From assembly GCA_014238415.1 (NCBI GenBank), contig JABABA010000001.1, positions 62,001-126,000 of the forward strand: a DNA stretch of 64,000 bases, given 5' to 3'. Below the pieces are notes generated by a model, which did no database searches, was not told the DNA's origin, and worked only from the letters and a program-made list of their open reading frames with translations. Source of the stretch: Planctomycetota bacterium. GTDB lineage: Bacteria > Planctomycetota > UBA1135 > GCA-002686595. Shown one piece after another: positions 1-8,874 of this stretch. Every line of letters starts with the position of its first letter. Positions within the stretch are counted from its first letter, which is position 1. The translations under genes were made by a program, and so were the position numbers.

Positions 1-2
1 TG

Positions 3-2783
3 AATCCGGGCCTGCACCAGTTGACGGCGCGTTTCGCGTTGAGCACTTTGGCGGATCTGCCGGTCAATGTGACCGCCATGATCGCTGGCGTTGCTGCTCC
101 GGACTTTGCGGATAGCGTAGTGCACGACGAGAACGGGATCGTTCCGGTGATTCACACCATGCCAACCTTGGGCATTGACACCGGGGGGACCACGATTTTG
201 ATCGAGGGGTTTGGGTTCTATCCCCAGGAGCAGATGACCCTGCACTGGGGTGGTGCGAGTATTCCTGCAAGCGCGCTTGAGGCCTGGTCTGCGGATGGCT
301 TGATGTTTCTAACGCCTCCTGGGACGGGAACGGTAAGCGTTTGGGTTGAGACTCCTGCCGGGTCGAGCAATGCTATTGACTTTGAGTACTCACCCAGCGG
401 CCCATTGCCAATCGTCTGGGATGAGCTGATCAACCAGGAGATTTCCGTTTCTCAGCCCACCACTCTGGCCTATGGCCCTGACGGCAGGCTTTACGTGGGG
501 CGGTTGAGTGGTCACATCACGGTCATCAGTCTGGATACGAACTGGGATGTGCTCTCCATGACAACCTACCCGGGAGTCTCCAGCCAGTGGAACAACGACC
601 TGTTGGGGATTGCCTTTGATCCCTACGACTCAGTGGCCGGCGGTGACTTGAAAGTCTATGTGGCTCATGGGGCCCACTATGCGAACGGAGGCGGGTCGTT
701 CTCGGGGCCTTCTGCATACTCCGGACAAGTCAGCATTTTGGAGGGCCCCAACTTCGACAATCCGATTCCCCTTGTTACAGGTCTGCCAGTATCCAATCAC
801 GATCATGGCATCAATGGACTTGAGTTTGATCACGATGGGAACCTCTTGATTACTGTTGGAGGTAATACCAACGCTGGAGTGAAGTGGCCCCTGATAGGTG
901 ATCTGCCCGAGTCGCCGCTTTCCGCGGCAGTGATTCGCGCCTGGATCAAGCGGGCTGGCTTTGACGGCGTGATCACTTATGAGCTCAGTGCAACAGGCGC
1001 TCCGAGTGCCAATCAGGTGGAAGGCGAGCTGGTTGAGGTCAGCGGTGGGAGTGTATCCGTGGTGGCTTCGGGTTTGCGCAATGTCTATGACCTGGTCCTG
1101 AGCACCAAGGGGCTGCTCTATGTAACTGATAATGGGCCCAATGCGGGCTATGGGCCTGAAAGCACCGGCCCGAACACCATGGGCGGGATGCCTCACCCCA
1201 CTGATCAGGATGAACTCGATCTGCTTGAAGATGGGCGCTACTTTGGCCATCCCAATCGTTCCCGAGGACGTTGGGACGCGCGTCAGAATGTGTATCACTC
1301 AACTACGGCCCCGCCACTACCCGGGATCTACACGTCGCCATTGACCGGGCTGGCCTCTTCAGCAGACGGAATCGTCGAGTATCGCTCGGCTGCCTTTGGA
1401 GGTCAGCTGCGCGGAGACTTGATGGTCCAGAAATGGAACAGCCCTCCTCGTTGGGTGGAGTTGGCTCCCGACGGACGCAGCGTCGAGAACGTTTCTGTTC
1501 TGGCCGCCGATGTGGATGGCTTGGACTTGACCACAGGACCCGCAGGGGTCTTGATCAGCGCGGACTTCAGCGCCAACAAGGTGCATTTCATTGCTCCTGC
1601 GTCCGGCTTGACAGGGCCTTTGGCAGTCTTCGATGTTCATCCCTGGCGAGCCCCTGAGACTGGCGGCGGGAGGTTCGTGATCGGCGGGCGAAGCTTCGGA
1701 AACCTGTCCAACACCAGCGTTTTCTTCGACGGGGTATCCGCCAGTTTGCAGAGCGTGGAGGCCACTCGTATCGTGGGGGTTCTGCCTTCTGTTCCAGGGG
1801 CTGCCTCGGCCACCTTGGTGAGGATAACAGTGCAGGTGGGCACAGCCCAGGCGCAGCTGCCCGAGGCGTTCCGCTGGCTGCCCGCAACGCCGGGCTGGTC
1901 CCGTGGTGCCTGGTCCAGCGGCACGAACATGCCAGATCCATTGGGCGAGGTGGCCGCTGGGGTCGTTGCTGGTCGTGTGATCATGGTGGGTGAGGGCTCA
2001 TCCAAGACCTATGCAATGGATATGAGCACGGGGCTTTGGGACGACACCCTGGCCCAGCGTCCTTTTGTTGGTCATCACCACGCAGCGGAAGTTGTGGACG
2101 GCAAGTTCTATCTCTTTGGTTCGGTGGGAACTGCCTGGGGCAAGGTACAGATCTACGATCCCTTGACTGACAGCTGGACGACTGGTGCGGACATGCCCTG
2201 GGATGCGGGGTCCTGTTCTTCGGCCGTGATCGATGGAATGGTCTATGTTTGCGGTGGCATTGTCGGCTCGAACACCGTGGGCACCGCCGGGGTCTATGAT
2301 CCAGTCTTGGATAGTTGGAATCCCAATGGGCCTCTTCCCCCCATGCCGACTCCGGTGAATCATGCGGCATCAGCTACCGATGGCACCTATCTGTGGGTCT
2401 TCGGCGGTCGTGGGGGAGGTAATTGGCCCCAACCCGGCTTCGACAATGTGCAGCGCTTTGACCCGGCCACGGGTATCTGGCTGGACAGTGCCCAGCCTCT
2501 TTCACCCCTGAGCCCCATGCCCCAGGGGCGCGGCGGCACGGGGAATGCGGTCTGGCACGGGGAGCGCTTCTTTGTGATGGGGGGCGAGACCTCCGGCGGC
2601 CAGGTTTTTGATGAGGTGCAGGTCTACACCCCCGAATCGGATCAGTGGAGTGCTGATACCCCCCTTCCCACCCCCAGGCACGGGATCTACCCCGTGGTGG
2701 ATGGCAATCGCATCTTTGTGATCGGGGGCGGCGTGGTGGCTGGTCATTCGGGCTCAAACATCACTGAAGTCCTGCAGCGTTGA
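3..2783 (+). CDS. Secreted TIG / beta-propeller / Kelch mosaic protein, 5' end outside window
   Basis: The reading frame is open to the left edge, so the true N-terminus and any signal peptide lie outside the window; an internal TTG at 21 is not a convincing start. Counting from that TTG, residues about 45-125 resemble an IPT/TIG immunoglobulin-like domain. Residues about 130-520 look like a glucose/sorbosone-dehydrogenase-type beta-propeller (YGPDGRLYVG, a GLRNVYDLVLS blade and a TDNGPN segment). A second TIG-like domain spans about 530-620, and Kelch repeats run from about 640 to 920 with recurring paired-glycine and W-x-x-G-x-x-M/L-P patterns. Such mosaics are usually extracellular or cell-surface and bind carbohydrate or protein. 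No catalytic assignment is possible from the sequence alone. The stop is at 2781-2783, 25 bases before the RNase-like gene on the same strand. Confidence 0.8.
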   Translation, partial: NPGLHQLTARFALSTLADLPVNVTAMIAGVAAPDFADSVVHDENGIVPVIHTMPTLGIDTGGTTILIEGFGFYPQEQMTLHWGGASIPASALEAWSADGLMFLTPPGTGTVSVWVETPAGSSNAIDFEYSPSGPLPIVWDELINQEISVSQPTTLAYGPDGRLYVGRLSGHITVISLDTNWDVLSMTTYPGVSSQWNNDLLGIAFDPYDSVAGGDLKVYVAHGAHYANGGGSFSGPSAYSGQVSILEGPNFDNPIPLVTGLPVSNHDHGINGLEFDHDGNLLITVGGNTNAGVKWPLIGDLPESPLSAAVIRAWIKRAGFDGVITYELSATGAPSANQVEGELVEVSGGSVSVVASGLRNVYDLVLSTKGLLYVTDNGPNAGYGPESTGPNTMGGMPHPTDQDELDLLEDGRYFGHPNRSRGRWDARQNVYHSTTAPPLPGIYTSPLTGLASSADGIVEYRSAAFGGQLRGDLMVQKWNSPPRWVELAPDGRSVENVSVLAADVDGLDLTTGPAGVLISADFSANKVHFIAPASGLTGPLAVFDVHPWRAPETGGGRFVIGGRSFGNLSNTSVFFDGVSASLQSVEATRIVGVLPSVPGAASATLVRITVQVGTAQAQLPEAFRWLPATPGWSRGAWSSGTNMPDPLGEVAAGVVAGRVIMVGEGSSKTYAMDMSTGLWDDTLAQRPFVGHHHAAEVVDGKFYLFGSVGTAWGKVQIYDPLTDSWTTGADMPWDAGSCSSAVIDGMVYVCGGIVGSNTVGTAGVYDPVLDSWNPNGPLPPMPTPVNHAASATDGTYLWVFGGRGGGNWPQPGFDNVQRFDPATGIWLDSAQPLSPLSPMPQGRGGTGNAVWHGERFFVMGGETSGGQVFDEVQVYTPESDQWSADTPLPTPRHGIYPVVDGNRIFVIGGGVVAGHSGSNITEVLQR

Positions 2784-2808
2784 GGGGCCAGAAGACTATC
2801 CTCGGTGC

Positions 2809-4584
2809 ATGGCTGACGGGAAGGACGCACAGTTCAATAGCTTCAAAGATTTGATGAAGGCTAGGGGTGGAGGCGAGACACCACCTGATGAAAGGGAAGA
2901 GCCCAAGGACAAGGGTTGGACCCTTGAGGACGAATACGGCGAACAAGTTGAGCCCAGTGAAGGGGCCATGGATGAGTTGCCGGATGTCGATTTTGGTGCC
3001 CGTGCGCGCATCGGCCAGCGTCCTCGTGCCGACGGTCCCATGGAGGCAGGTGCGGCCTGCTATGGAGATGAGGACTCAGACGAGTTGGAACTGCTGCGCT
3101 CCTTTCGGGTGCGCACGGTTTTTCCCCCTGATGTGAAGAAGGCCTCTGATGCCCTGAGCAGTGATCCAAGTGAAGAGGACAAGATCGGGCGCCTGGATTT
3201 GCGAGGGCAGCAGATCTACACCATCGACGGAGCCGACGCACGCGACTATGACGACGCGATTTCCTATGAGGCGTTGGAGGACGGCCAGGTCAAGATCGGC
3301 GTTCACATCGCCGATGTGGGCCACTATGTCCAGGAGGGCAGTGTGTTGGACAACGAAGCCCTGGCCCGGGGAACCAGCGTCTACCTTCCGGATCAAGTGG
3401 TACCCATGCTTCCGGAGGCGATTTCCAATGGACTCTGTTCCCTGGTTGGAGGGCGCGACCGGCTGGCTTTCTCGGTCTTCATGGTCTTTGATGCCAAGGG
3501 AGAGCGACAGAGTTATTCAGTGGCCAAGAGCGTGATCTGCTCGGTGCGCCGTTGTACCTACACCGAAGTCCAGGGTCTGTTCGATGGCGAGCCCGTGGAG
3601 GACTCTCTTGAGGCCCTGCGCGATTCCCTTGAGGGTTTTGCCGTTTGGACCCGCACCCAGCAGAAGCTGCGGGACGCCAAGGGTTCCATGCGCATCGATT
3701 CGAAGGAGAAAAAATTCCTCTTTGATAAAAATGGGGAAGTGGAAAGCATCGTGGACGTGGAGAAGATTTTTGCCAATACCCTGATTGAAGAGACTGCCCT
3801 GGCGGCCAATCAGGCTGTAGGGGACTTCTTCTTCGAGCGAGGCCTTCCCACGATTTATCGGGTGCACCCTGAAAAAGACCCCGACGAGATCGAGGCGGTG
3901 GCCAAGCTGCTGCTGGAGCACGGGATCCGGGTTCCGAGCAAGGAACGGTTGACCGGACGGGATGTGGGTCGTCTGATTCGTCAGGCCCGCCGCAGGCCCA
4001 ATGCGGAGGCCTTGATAGGGCGCATCATGGGTCTGGTCGAGCGGGCGGTCTATGAGGTCAAGGATCACGAAGATGTGGCCGAGCACTTCGGTCTGGCGCG
4101 CAAGTCCTATCTGCATTTCACTTCACCCATCCGGCGCTACCCTGACTTGATCGTGCACCGATGGCTTCATGCGGTCCAGTCGGGTCCGGGGGAAGCCTCT
4201 GATGACCTCAGAACCGACGAGATGGTCGAAGATCTGAAAGTGACGGCGGGGCATTCCTCCGCTCAATCCGAAATGGCAGAGATGGCTGAGATTGCGGTCA
4301 AAGACCTCAAGGTCTGCCAGTTCATGGAACCCCACATAGATGAGAAACTTGGTGCCAAGGTACTGCGGGTCTCGCGAGGAGGATTGGAAGTTGAACTCAG
4401 CGATTTCAACGTGACGGGCTTCATGCCTGCTCGCAGCCTCGGTGGACGCATCCAACTCAAGGGCTCAACCATGACGGTTCTGATCGGCCGTCGCAGCTTG
4501 TCTTTTACCGAGGGCTACGCAATCAGCGTTCGTATCAAGGACGTAGACTTTATTCGCTTGCAGATAATACTTGAGCTGGCCTGA
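2809..4584 (+). CDS. RNase II/RNase R-family 3'-5' exoribonuclease (RNB domain), short form
   Basis: The 591-residue protein has an RNB catalytic domain at about residues 128-480 and an S1-like RNA-binding domain at about 515-590. The four metal-binding aspartates of the family are present as D140, D146, D148 and D149, with the D-x5-D-x-D-D spacing of RNase II/R. The GVHIADVGHYV and LPEAISNGLCSL segments are also typical. Processive hydrolysis of RNA from the 3' end, with a role in mRNA or structured-RNA turnover, is the expected function. The first ~125 residues are acidic and low-complexity, and the two N-terminal cold-shock domains of RNase R (usually over 700 residues in total) are not recognisable. 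The ATG start at 2809 has no clear Shine-Dalgarno sequence. Assignment to RNase R rather than RNase II is uncertain; the family call is firm. Confidence 0.9.
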   Translation: MADGKDAQFNSFKDLMKARGGGETPPDEREEPKDKGWTLEDEYGEQVEPSEGAMDELPDVDFGARARIGQRPRADGPMEAGAACYGDEDSDELELLRSFRVRTVFPPDVKKASDALSSDPSEEDKIGRLDLRGQQIYTIDGADARDYDDAISYEALEDGQVKIGVHIADVGHYVQEGSVLDNEALARGTSVYLPDQVVPMLPEAISNGLCSLVGGRDRLAFSVFMVFDAKGERQSYSVAKSVICSVRRCTYTEVQGLFDGEPVEDSLEALRDSLEGFAVWTRTQQKLRDAKGSMRIDSKEKKFLFDKNGEVESIVDVEKIFANTLIEETALAANQAVGDFFFERGLPTIYRVHPEKDPDEIEAVAKLLLEHGIRVPSKERLTGRDVGRLIRQARRRPNAEALIGRIMGLVERAVYEVKDHEDVAEHFGLARKSYLHFTSPIRRYPDLIVHRWLHAVQSGPGEASDDLRTDEMVEDLKVTAGHSSAQSEMAEMAEIAVKDLKVCQFMEPHIDEKLGAKVLRVSRGGLEVELSDFNVTGFMPARSLGGRIQLKGSTMTVLIGRRSLSFTEGYAISVRIKDVDFIRLQIILELA

Positions 4585-4616
4585 TCCGAGCTCTTCCCGG
4601 CCTAGACCAACATCCA

Positions 4617-6224
4617 ATGCGAACCCTGATCTTCAGCATCCTGTTTTCCCTGCTGGTATTGTGTGCCGTATTTGCGTTTGTCTTTCCGATATTTTGGATC
4701 CTATTTGGATTGCTGGTGATCTTTGCTCTGATGGCGACGGCCGATGCGATGCAGACCCGGAGCGCAGTGTTGAGGAATTTTCCGCTGATTGGGCGCATGC
4801 GTTACTTGCTGGAGTCTATCCGACCGGAGATCAACCAGTATTTCGTCGAGTCCAACACCGATGGAGTGCCCTTTTCCCGAGAGCAGCGCAGTTTGGTGTA
4901 CCAGCGCGCCAAGGGGCAGTTGGATACGGTTCCGTTTGGGACGCAGCAGGATGTATATGCACCGGGCTATGAGTGGCTGGCCCATTCGATTGGGGCTGTT
5001 CACCTGGACAAGGCTGTGCCTCCAAAGGTGGTCATCGGAGGGGGGCAGTGCACTCAACCCTATGACGCTGCGCTGCTCAATGTTTCGGCCATGAGTTTCG
5101 GCAGTTTGTCGAGCAACGCAATTGAGGCCCTCAACAAGGGCGCCCGAATCGGCGGTTTCTACCACAACACCGGGGAAGGTGGGATTTCCAGCTACCACTT
5201 GAAGCATGGTGGCGATCTGGTCTGGCAGATCGGAACTGGCTATTTTGGTTGCCGTACCAGTACCGGAGGCTTTGATGCTGAGGCCTTTCGGCGTCGGGCG
5301 CTGGATCCTCAGGTCAAGATGATCGAGATCAAACTCTCCCAGGGAGCCAAGCCCGGGCACGGTGGGATTCTGCCGGGCCGCAAGGTGACCCAGGAGATCG
5401 CCAATATGCGAGGAGTGCCCGTTGGGCAGGACGTGCTTTCTCCTCCAAGTCATCAGACCTTTGGAACTCCCCGTGAATTGTGCGCTTGGGTAGCAGAGGT
5501 GCGCGAAATGGCCGGGGGCAAACCGGTGGGAATCAAACTCTGCGTGGGCCAGCCCGTGGAATTGATGGGGCTGGTCAAGGCCATGCGCGAGACAGGTAAT
5601 CTGCCGGACTTCATTGCGATTGATGGAGGCGAGGGTGGCACCGGTGCGGCACCTCTTGAGTTCAGTAATTCGGTTGGCATGCCCTTGCGGGAAGCCATCG
5701 TCCTGACCCACAACATTCTGGTGGGATTTGACCTGCGCGACTCCATTCGCCTGATCGCCGCGGGCAAGGTGATCAGCGCATTTGATATGGCAGTGCGTCT
5801 GGCCCTGGGCGCGGATCTGGTGTGTTCTGCCCGGGCCATGATGCTGGCCCTGGGCTGTATTCAAGCGCGACGCTGCAACAGCAATGACTGCCCTGTGGGT
5901 GTTGCTACCCAGAAGCCAGACCTGATCAGCGGCTTGGATGTGGAGGACAAGGCTCGTCGAGTGGCGGCTTTCCAACGAGAAACAGTGGAGGGATTGATGG
6001 AGTTGCTGGGCTCAGCGGCTCTGGAGTCACCACGCCAGTTGACTCCAGGCCACATTCTGCGCCGGGTCCGCGCGGGCCAGGTGGGCTCTCTGGCAGACAT
6101 GCATGATTCAATCGAGCGTGGCAGCCTCTTGTTTGATCCGGTTCCGGAGACCATGCGCGCTGATTGGGAGCGTGCTTCTCCTGACTCCTTTGACCCTTCG
6201 CCAGACGCGGCTTGCGCTAGATAG
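4617..6224 (+). CDS. FMN-binding glutamate-synthase-family membrane oxidoreductase
   Basis: The first ~45 residues of this 535-residue protein form two hydrophobic helices, giving a membrane-anchored N-terminus. The rest matches the FMN/Fe-S central domain of glutamate synthase, as in stand-alone GltB2/YerD-type proteins. Visible landmarks are the NVSAMSFGSLS segment, NTGEGGISSYH, the lysine-rich SQGAKPGHGG loop, IAIDGGEGGTGAAP, and a 3Fe-4S cysteine set C-x5-C-x4-C in GCIQARRCNSNDCPVG. No amidotransferase domain is present, so it cannot use glutamine unaided; the physiological substrate of these membrane forms is not settled. It lies 3 bases upstream of the NAD(P)HX epimerase gene, so co-transcription is likely. 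Family confidence is high; calling it glutamate synthase would be over-interpretation. Confidence 0.9.
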   Translation: MRTLIFSILFSLLVLCAVFAFVFPIFWILFGLLVIFALMATADAMQTRSAVLRNFPLIGRMRYLLESIRPEINQYFVESNTDGVPFSREQRSLVYQRAKGQLDTVPFGTQQDVYAPGYEWLAHSIGAVHLDKAVPPKVVIGGGQCTQPYDAALLNVSAMSFGSLSSNAIEALNKGARIGGFYHNTGEGGISSYHLKHGGDLVWQIGTGYFGCRTSTGGFDAEAFRRRALDPQVKMIEIKLSQGAKPGHGGILPGRKVTQEIANMRGVPVGQDVLSPPSHQTFGTPRELCAWVAEVREMAGGKPVGIKLCVGQPVELMGLVKAMRETGNLPDFIAIDGGEGGTGAAPLEFSNSVGMPLREAIVLTHNILVGFDLRDSIRLIAAGKVISAFDMAVRLALGADLVCSARAMMLALGCIQARRCNSNDCPVGVATQKPDLISGLDVEDKARRVAAFQRETVEGLMELLGSAALESPRQLTPGHILRRVRAGQVGSLADMHDSIERGSLLFDPVPETMRADWERASPDSFDPSPDAACAR

Positions 6225-6227
6225 TCT

Positions 6228-6926
6228 ATGGGCAAACCTGTTCTTACTCGGGATCAGTGTCGAGCGGTGGATTCGATTGCCACCCGGGAACTGGGTTTGC
6301 CCGGATTGGTCTTGATGGAGAATGCGGGACTCCTTGCGGCGCTTGCTATTCTGCCCGTACTTGAATCCGAGCGGCTCCGGGCTGTGATTCTGGTGGGCTC
6401 TGGCAACAACGGTGGGGATGGTTTTGCCATTGGGCGTCAGTTGCTCGTGCGCGGGCAGAACCCTTTGTTATTGGCTTTTCGCCCTTTGGAGAGGCTCAGC
6501 GCAGACGCCAAGGTGCAGCGCCGTGCTTGCGAGGCGTTGGGGATGGAGATTGTCGATTGCCCCTTGGTGGAGGAACTGGATCGTGCTCTGCGCGGGGCAG
6601 GACAGGAGCTGCTGATGGTAGACGCCGTGCTGGGTACGGGTTTTCAGCCACCCCTGCGCGCGGAACTGGGCAATTGGCTGCAATCTGCCGAGGCCCTGCG
6701 CGCGGAACTTCAGCTTCACTGCTGGGCTATCGATCTGCCTTCTGGCATGGATGCGGACCTGGGGACAGGCGCCCTTGTTCGGGCCCAGCGCACTCTGACC
6801 CTGGCCGCCTCCAAAGTGGGCTTGCACACCCCAGAGGCGGAACCGTGGTGCGGCGAGGTGAGTGTGCTGCCGATCGGTGTTCCCGATCAGGTGCTGGACC
6901 AGGCTGCGCGCAATTCTACTTGCTGA
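6228..6926 (+). CDS. nnrE: NAD(P)H-hydrate epimerase (YjeF N-terminal domain)
   Basis: This 232-residue single-domain protein matches the YjeF_N fold that epimerises damaged NAD(P)HX so that the S-specific dehydratase can repair it. Diagnostic features are the GSGNNGGDGFAIGRQL nucleotide-binding motif, the VDAVLGTGFQ segment with a conserved aspartate, and the AIDLPSGMDAD motif near residue 170. The C-terminal ADP-dependent dehydratase domain that is often fused is absent, so repair would need a separate dehydratase elsewhere. The ATG start is 3 bases after the preceding stop. The gene converges on the minus-strand prenyltransferase-fold gene and the two 3' ends overlap by 11 bases, leaving no room for a separate terminator. 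Confidence 0.9.
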   Translation: MGKPVLTRDQCRAVDSIATRELGLPGLVLMENAGLLAALAILPVLESERLRAVILVGSGNNGGDGFAIGRQLLVRGQNPLLLAFRPLERLSADAKVQRRACEALGMEIVDCPLVEELDRALRGAGQELLMVDAVLGTGFQPPLRAELGNWLQSAEALRAELQLHCWAIDLPSGMDADLGTGALVRAQRTLTLAASKVGLHTPEAEPWCGEVSVLPIGVPDQVLDQAARNSTC

Positions 6927-8808
6927 GGCGCAGTTCGATTTCTGCGAAGCCCACCGAGTCCTTGTAGGCGCCCGTGCCGATTGACTCCAGAACGCGGATT
7001 TCAAGTTGTCGGATACGGTGCTCTTTGCCCAGGTCCAGAATCGATTTGCGCTTTGGGTCTGGGTTGACTGTGTACTCGGTGGGTCGCCGCTTGTTGATTG
7101 AGACCGAGATGCGCGTAGCACTGCCGATGGTGCGTGTTTCCCATAGGGCTTGGGTGGCCGGGCAGAGGGCCAGTTCTGATGCGCGCACAGGTTTTTCAAG
7201 CACGATGCGGATCCATCGCTCGGGGTCGTCTCCCTTGCAGAGCCAGCCTGTGCCCATGCTCCCGTCGACCGCATGTTTTTTCGCCCAACCGCCGTTGAGA
7301 TCGGAACTGGAAAGTACATCTTTGGACGCTTCGCGCAGTAGATTGCGTCCGCCGTCCGTGGCGTATTCGCGCATCCAGGGAGTCAGGACCTCGTCAATGC
7401 TGACTTCCATGGGGGGGGACTCCACCGGCGCCTTGTCTTCCACGGATTCTCCAGGGTGCACGAGCCAGACCCTGGCGCGGATCAGGTATTGGCCCGGTTC
7501 CTGAAAGCGCTGCTGCATGGCCAGCTTGAGGCCGCCCGCGGGCCGCTGCACGTTTCCCTGTACCGTGCCGATCACTTCGTCACCGGCCAGGTACTCGACC
7601 CGTGCAACCCGCGGGCCCCGTCCCTTGTCCTCGGGCCACTCATAGGTCTCAATGACCTTGGGACCATAGCCATCGATCCAGATGTTGAGGGGCACATCTC
7701 CTGCAGCACGCAGGCGAACGGCGGCGCCTTTTTTCTTGGTGTGGTACAGGTCTCCCTGTCGGGTGCGCTTGCCCGTACTGGCGGCGGTGGCACGGCGTAG
7801 GGCAAGAAGGGTGAAGCAGGTGTTGGGTTGTTTCTCGCCGAAGGGCGAACCCCAGGCGCCTCCCTTGCCCTGCTGGTCCAATACCGAGCGCACCAGCTCG
7901 TCGTACCAATGCACTTCTCCGAATACTTCAGTTTCCATCAGACCGCCCGCACGCTCCAGGCCGTAGAGCCAATAGTGGCGCCTGTGCTTGAGTTGGTAGT
8001 TCGCTTCAACGCTCGGTGTGGGGTTGTGCTCAAAGTCGGCATATTCCGCAATCCACTCGCTCGCCTGCTTGAGAGCCTTGTCGACCTTTCGGGCGTCCTT
8101 TGGTCGATATTGTCCACAGGTTTCAAGCTGCTCACGCGCCAGAATCAGGCAGGCTATGCCTGCGGTCGTCATGGATCCGTTGATCGTGCCGCCGACGCGG
8201 TAGGAAAAGCCGGCCGGCCCCCGGTGCACATCTTCTTGGTGCTTGAGGGTGAACTCGAGCAGTCTTCTCCAGACTCGCGGATCCACCTCGACTCCGGCCT
8301 TGACGGCTGACCGCAGGCCAAGGGCCGCATACTGGGAGAGGGACATGTCTTCGTGGCCTCCCGGGTAGGAAAAACCCTGCGTTTGAGCTTCGACAAGCTG
8401 AGCGGCCAGTTCGTCCATCAGGTCCAGGTGCTTCACAGGGTCGTGTTCGCCAAGGGCCATGAGATAGCAACCCAGTGTGTAGGTTCGACGGTCGTCGTTG
8501 TCGCCCAGATAGAGCAGAGCGCGGGTGACTGTGGGGTGATCCTTGGGCAGACCACATTTCAGCAGGGTGTAAAGGCAAAGGGCCGTCTGGCCGTTGACAT
8601 ATGCCCCGCTGTGAAATCGCCAGGAGCCATCCAGGTCTTGTTCCTTGATCAAGAACTCCATACCCAGATCAATGGCCGCATTGACCCGTTGGGCAACGCT
8701 TTTCTGGGGTTCGGCTTCCTGCTGGGCCCTGGCTACGGAGAGAAGTAGCAGGGTCAAACCGAATGAGACCATCAGCTTGGGCCTGAGAGTGAGCGCTGGG
8801 ATCAGCAT
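6916..8808 (-). CDS. Secreted prenyltransferase/squalene-oxidase-repeat protein with C-terminal discoidin-like domain
   Basis: About 630 residues are encoded from the ATG at 8808. An ATG at 8772, which would put the signal peptide MVSFGLTLLLLSVARA at the very N-terminus, is equally possible; a TTG at 8868 is unlikely. The mature N-terminal ~330 residues are an alpha/alpha-barrel of prenyltransferase-type repeats (LDGSW and QGKGGAWG turns). I do not see the DxDD motif of terpene cyclases, so cyclase activity is doubtful. A beta-rich middle is followed by a C-terminal ~140 residues resembling an F5/8 or NADase-type glycan-binding jelly roll (AVDGSMGTGW ... FAEIELRL). Similar secreted proteins are common in planctomycetes and have no established function. 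The gene is downstream of moaA on the same strand (66 bases), and its 3' end overlaps nnrE by 11 bases. Confidence 0.75.
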   Translation of the reverse strand: MLIPALTLRPKLMVSFGLTLLLLSVARAQQEAEPQKSVAQRVNAAIDLGMEFLIKEQDLDGSWRFHSGAYVNGQTALCLYTLLKCGLPKDHPTVTRALLYLGDNDDRRTYTLGCYLMALGEHDPVKHLDLMDELAAQLVEAQTQGFSYPGGHEDMSLSQYAALGLRSAVKAGVEVDPRVWRRLLEFTLKHQEDVHRGPAGFSYRVGGTINGSMTTAGIACLILAREQLETCGQYRPKDARKVDKALKQASEWIAEYADFEHNPTPSVEANYQLKHRRHYWLYGLERAGGLMETEVFGEVHWYDELVRSVLDQQGKGGAWGSPFGEKQPNTCFTLLALRRATAASTGKRTRQGDLYHTKKKGAAVRLRAAGDVPLNIWIDGYGPKVIETYEWPEDKGRGPRVARVEYLAGDEVIGTVQGNVQRPAGGLKLAMQQRFQEPGQYLIRARVWLVHPGESVEDKAPVESPPMEVSIDEVLTPWMREYATDGGRNLLREASKDVLSSSDLNGGWAKKHAVDGSMGTGWLCKGDDPERWIRIVLEKPVRASELALCPATQALWETRTIGSATRISVSINKRRPTEYTVNPDPKRKSILDLGKEHRIRQLEIRVLESIGTGAYKDSVGFAEIELRLSK

Positions 8809-8874
8809 GGGATTGGCGCCAGCATAGCTCACGGTGGCCACTTGGGGGCCTCCTGTCTGACCAGCCAAAAAGAC

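Noticed and set aside
4701-5975. Minus-strand open frame of about 424 codons opposite the glutamate-synthase-like gene
   Set aside because: The plus-strand frame contains FMN and Fe-S motifs; the antisense product shows no coherent hydrophobic pattern or domain.
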